DNA of 64,000 nucleotides from Styela clava (lineage: Eukaryota > Chordata > Ascidiacea > Stolidobranchia > Styelidae). Below the pieces are notes generated by a model. It saw nothing but the letters and a program-made list of their open reading frames with translations, was not told the DNA's origin and did no database searches. A program made the translations under genes and the position numbers. Location: assembly GCF_964204865.1 (NCBI RefSeq), contig NC_135264.1, positions 5,176,001-5,240,000 of the forward strand, written 5' to 3'. Of this stretch, positions 60,711 through 64,000 are shown in pieces (the stretch's first letter is position 1; each line of letters opens with the position of its first letter).

Positions 60711-60735
60711 CAGGGGTTTGCAACCTTAATTACAT
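60711..60735 (+). mobile_element. hAT-like terminus at the duplication edge
   Basis: CAGGGGTTTGCAACCTTAAT begins within eight bases of where aldolase homology stops. GGGGGCC and CAGGCCGCACG follow, in the style of subterminal words. The other end may be near 61080-61130 (GGCAACCGCATGCGGCC) but is not clear. Confidence 0.45.
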
Positions 60736-62364
60736 GGGGGCCAAATATAAGTATCTGGGTGAAACCGCAGGCCGCACGTAGAAACTCTACAAACAAGAAG
60801 CTCTGGGTACGAAAATTCCAACTTACAAAAATTATTTTCGTGAAAATAGTGCTTTGGCTAACGTAAGATTTTCCACATATGGAAGGCAGGAAACTTGAAA
60901 AACGCGTGTAGTGATATTCGTTCATGTCAGGGTAATGCAGTGCTTGAAAAAGGGAAGTCCAACTCGAATATCGTTTTTACGTGTTTACAAGAATAACGAA
61001 TATCTTGCACATATCCGAGCAACGCCGTCTACGTTTTGATTTAAACCACATTACAATTATTTTATTTTGTCGTAATTAAAGGCAACCGCATGCGGCCATC
61101 TCAATGGCCCGTTTGGTTCCCGCGGGCATGTACGATGCGTTGCTAACAAAATTAAGTGGGGGGACAATAACAGATAAAAAATAGAAAATGAAGTGGGAAA
61201 AGATTGAAATTTTTGCATTTTATTTGTGTGTGCTGATTTCTGTTCATTATACATTGTTTCTCAGCTGTCAACTTTTGCCGTCTCTTCCCAGTACAATTCG
61301 AATCTCACTCACGGTGATACTGGAAGTGTCATGCCACAACAAGGCATTTAGCTTTTAATTATGTCATCGACCATAGTTTAACAAGGCATATGTGAAAAAT
61401 CAATCTTATTGTCTTCATCCGCGTCTCTGCACTGGTTGTACAACATTATTAAAAGTGTAAATACGTGTTTTATTTGCCATATCTGGTGAATTATTATACA
61501 CTGTTATTTTTCACGAAGTATATTCTCCACGAACAGCATGTCATGGGGTGATGTCATGTTTACGTCAGCGATGGCAGCTAACATATATATCGGTCCTAAA
61601 CCCACATGTGCCTTATTCTTTTGAATATCGTTTGGAATGTTGTTATCTTTGCCATGGCACTGTGATTGAGTCTCGAAATCGGAAATAAAATGTCATTACG
61701 GAAACGCTATGTTCACTATATCAGATTCAGGTCAAATGCACGCAGGAATAGATCTACGGCTTTGAGTCGAATTCGTAATTACTCGTCAGCTTAACAGTGT
61801 GTAAGGAAATAGGTTTCTTTCTTGCCACATTAATAGTCAAGTCAGGGATGAAATTTTCAGTGCGTCTGAGGACGTGGTAATAAAATGTAGGTAACACACA
61901 GGACAAAGTATCCCGCATTATATTTCAAGACACAGTGTACGTTTGATTGAGGCCTTGTTCGCAAGCTTGTAGGCTCCGGTTTTGGCTGACTTGAGTAAAA
62001 ACTGAACAGAGCTGTCGTTTGGTATCTGTAATTAAGGGGCCCCGAAGAGCGTTCCTCTCGATCATTTGAACAGATGTAACAGAAGATTCATATGCGTTTA
62101 CAATAAGTCAATTCAGAATTTAATTCCATGCGAGAGCCGCCCGGGTAGGCTACGCCACTAGCGCCGTATTATCATCACTCCTTCATTTTTAACGCTCGGG
62201 CTAGGCGTACTCAGAATAACAAAAAAACAAACATATTTATATTTGTTTTAATAAATCTTCCATGGCATAAGGCTTCAACAGTAAATCTGATCAGTTACAT
62301 CCCAAATAAAATCTACGTTTTTGTTCATCAAGTAGCGCGTTAATCGTAATATTCTGTTGGTGGC
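60736..62364. other. Noncoding region between duplication and retroelement
   Basis: No coding sequence is supported. The first 400 bp may be the body of the hAT-like element starting at 60711. The remainder is AT-rich sequence without recognisable structure. Confidence 0.5.
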
Positions 62365-62372
62365 GTTTAAAG

Positions 62373-62671
62373 CAAAGGTTCCCAAACGGGAACCGGGAGC
62401 GGTCGGGAGGGGCCATAATGCTAGGGTCGAAACTGATTTTACTTTTCGTTTTACATAAAATCTCCCCGTTCCCTCTAGTTCTATGGCTTGATAGTGTCAT
62501 CTCGCAGGGTGTTTATCACTTGGTCAATCACGAATTATTTGTACACAATGGGATTTGAAATCTATTTATTCAAAATAACACTATAAATACCACTGGAATG
62601 ATAAACAGGGGGCATGAGTGCTAATATCCTCTGGAAGAGGGCCACGAGCCACGGTAGGTTGTGAACCACTG
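62373..62671. mobile_element. hAT-like nonautonomous element with 8-bp target duplication
   Basis: The ends are CAAAGGTTCCCAAAC and, on the complement, CAGTGGTTCACAACC. The flanks gtttaaag at 62365-62372 and 62672-62679 are identical. The 299-bp body carries no coding sequence. Confidence 0.88.
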
Positions 62672-62839
62672 GTTTAAAGCATTGGAATTAATTATGATTG
62701 TAGTGTCAGTGTTTCTTTACAGTGTAATTATTAGATAAACAATGTACTCTCGATTACCCTAGTTCAGTCGCACTGCATACTTTACTGTTTGTGTGTTATT
62801 CTATTGTTTACAGTGTTACGTTGTGGTAGTGGTGTTCTT

Positions 62840-64000
62840 ATGTTTAATAAAGCCTAGAATCGGTATAAAGTTTTAAAATCTGAGAAACCAGACACAGATC
62901 CCGATACCTGTGACGCGGAATGTGGATGGCTTCATTGGCAAAAGACATTCGAAAATTTCTTAGAAGCTTTACCCACTGAAGGACTGGATAAATTGACAGT
63001 ATTAATAAACTATGTGTGCCTAGAATTTATTTATAGATATGATGAAGCCATAGATACGTTGGAAGGGATCTTTGTACACTCAAAGAATGAAATATATGCA
63101 CGTCATGTGTTGGCCACGCGATCCCAAAAAATCTGCTAAACGTATTTGCTAAAAAATACCAGAATGAATATATTCGGTAGTGGCTTGAATTCTAGTTGGA
63201 TACGACTACTAGAGAACAAGAAATTGACACTGGACGAAATGGTTGATCAAGCCAAATCATTGGAAACTGCTGTTCGGAATTCACAATCTTATGCGGTAAA
63301 CGAAAACACTTCCGTCGGAGCAGCACCTTCAACCATACAATCTAACGATTTCGATGTCGGATCATTGCAAGATAATGCAGCTATGATTAGTAGAAGTAAA
63401 TGCTTTTCCTGCGGTAATAATAACATCCACGATCGAAATGTCCAGCTCTGGAAGTAATCTGTTTTAAGTGTCAAAAGAATGGACATTTTGCAAAGGTCTG
63501 TCGTGGAAGAACTAATTCGAACAATGACTCAACAGTCGCCTTGATATTTCAGCAATGATACACATTCAATATTGGCTACTATTCATGACAAACCATATAC
63601 TCATGTTGGATACATTCCGTCTACATTACGACAAGTCACTGCTTTGGCAGGTAGAGGTCGGCCATCGAAAAGTAAGAGCTTTGTTCGACAGTGGTAGTTC
63701 GGAAAATCATCTTCACCCAAGGCTAAATTGCTTAGTCCCAACATTCGTCCGACAATGAATGCCATTGCCATGGCATCGTCTAAATGTTCAGTTAGAAGAC
63801 TTTGGATGTAGTGAAATGGATTTATACTACAACAATCATAAATATTGCGGAGTTGAATTTGGTGTTATGGACAGCTTATGCGCTGATATGATCCTGGGAC
63901 TCAATTTCCTGCATGAAAGTGTAAGATTTCACTAAGGTGGTAAATAACCTGAATTATTAATATGTGGTTCCTCGTCATTGAAAATAACCCCACCTGAACC
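62840..64000 (+). pseudogene. Decayed Ty3/gypsy-type retrotransposon gag-protease, cut by the window end
   Basis: From 62840 the frame encodes a gag-like segment (LHWQKTFENFLEALP, KNEIYARHVLATRSQ) with stops at 62855 and 63137. A zinc knuckle follows after a frameshift (CFKCQKNGHFAKVC). An aspartic-protease-like site, ALFDSGSSENHLHP, is at about 63685, and DMILGLNFL near 63890 fits the end of the protease. This order matches gypsy-type elements. Several stops and shifts show it is dead. Reverse transcriptase would lie beyond base 64000. Confidence 0.8.

Noticed and set aside
1-64000. CRISPR array, bacterial operon, rRNA genes
   Set aside because: No regularly spaced direct repeats with unique spacers, no operon-like gene packing, and no rRNA-like stretches were seen. 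The window is animal nuclear DNA.

Overview
This is an AT-rich animal nuclear window. The main genes have short exons, GT-AG introns of a few hundred bases and no operon structure. The gene set (vertebrate-like class I aldolase, a KY/hillarin transglutaminase-like protein, a secreted collagen-like protein), the compact introns and the mix of tRNA-derived SINEs, foldback MITEs and hAT-like elements fit an invertebrate deuterostome. An ascidian tunicate is my best guess, but this is an inference and nothing in the sequence fixes the species.

Layout. (1) 1-2389: a pogo/Tigger element with an intact 565-aa transposase carrying a C-terminal PHD finger. (2) 2.4-14.1 kb: noncoding, with hAT-like and foldback repeats. 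(3) 14,181-18,405: five-exon gene for a secreted protein made of a signal peptide, a Lys/Asp/Asn hexapeptide repeat, a collagen helix, about 22 regularly spaced His-X-His motifs and a Cys-rich tail. (4) 18.4-23.7 kb: noncoding, with one clean hAT-like element. (5) 23,737-34,536: fourteen-exon KY-type protein (1176 aa by my splice model) with an MGCGSS acylation-type N-terminus. Its transglutaminase-like core seems to lack the catalytic Cys and His. (6) 34.5-40.6 kb: noncoding, with a hAT-Charlie-like element. (7) 40,572-46,528: fructose-bisphosphate aldolase with two alternative first coding exons. (8) about 45.66-60.70 kb: a large imperfect inverted duplication. Each arm holds a copy of a single-exon nucleotidyltransferase-like gene and the 3' end of aldolase. 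The right arm has an intact 1132-aa reading frame. The left arm has a frameshifted copy whose NTase motif lost an acidic residue. (9) 60.7-64 kb: hAT-like sequences and a decayed Ty3/gypsy gag-protease running off the edge.

The genes do not look like one pathway. The most interesting items are the collagen/HxH fibre protein, the inverted duplication with its unequal NTase pair, the apparent KY pseudoenzyme, the aldolase first-exon choice, and a set of hAT-like elements with readable 8-bp target-site duplications. All exon structures were traced by eye from splice sites and reading-frame continuity. No search or alignment was run.
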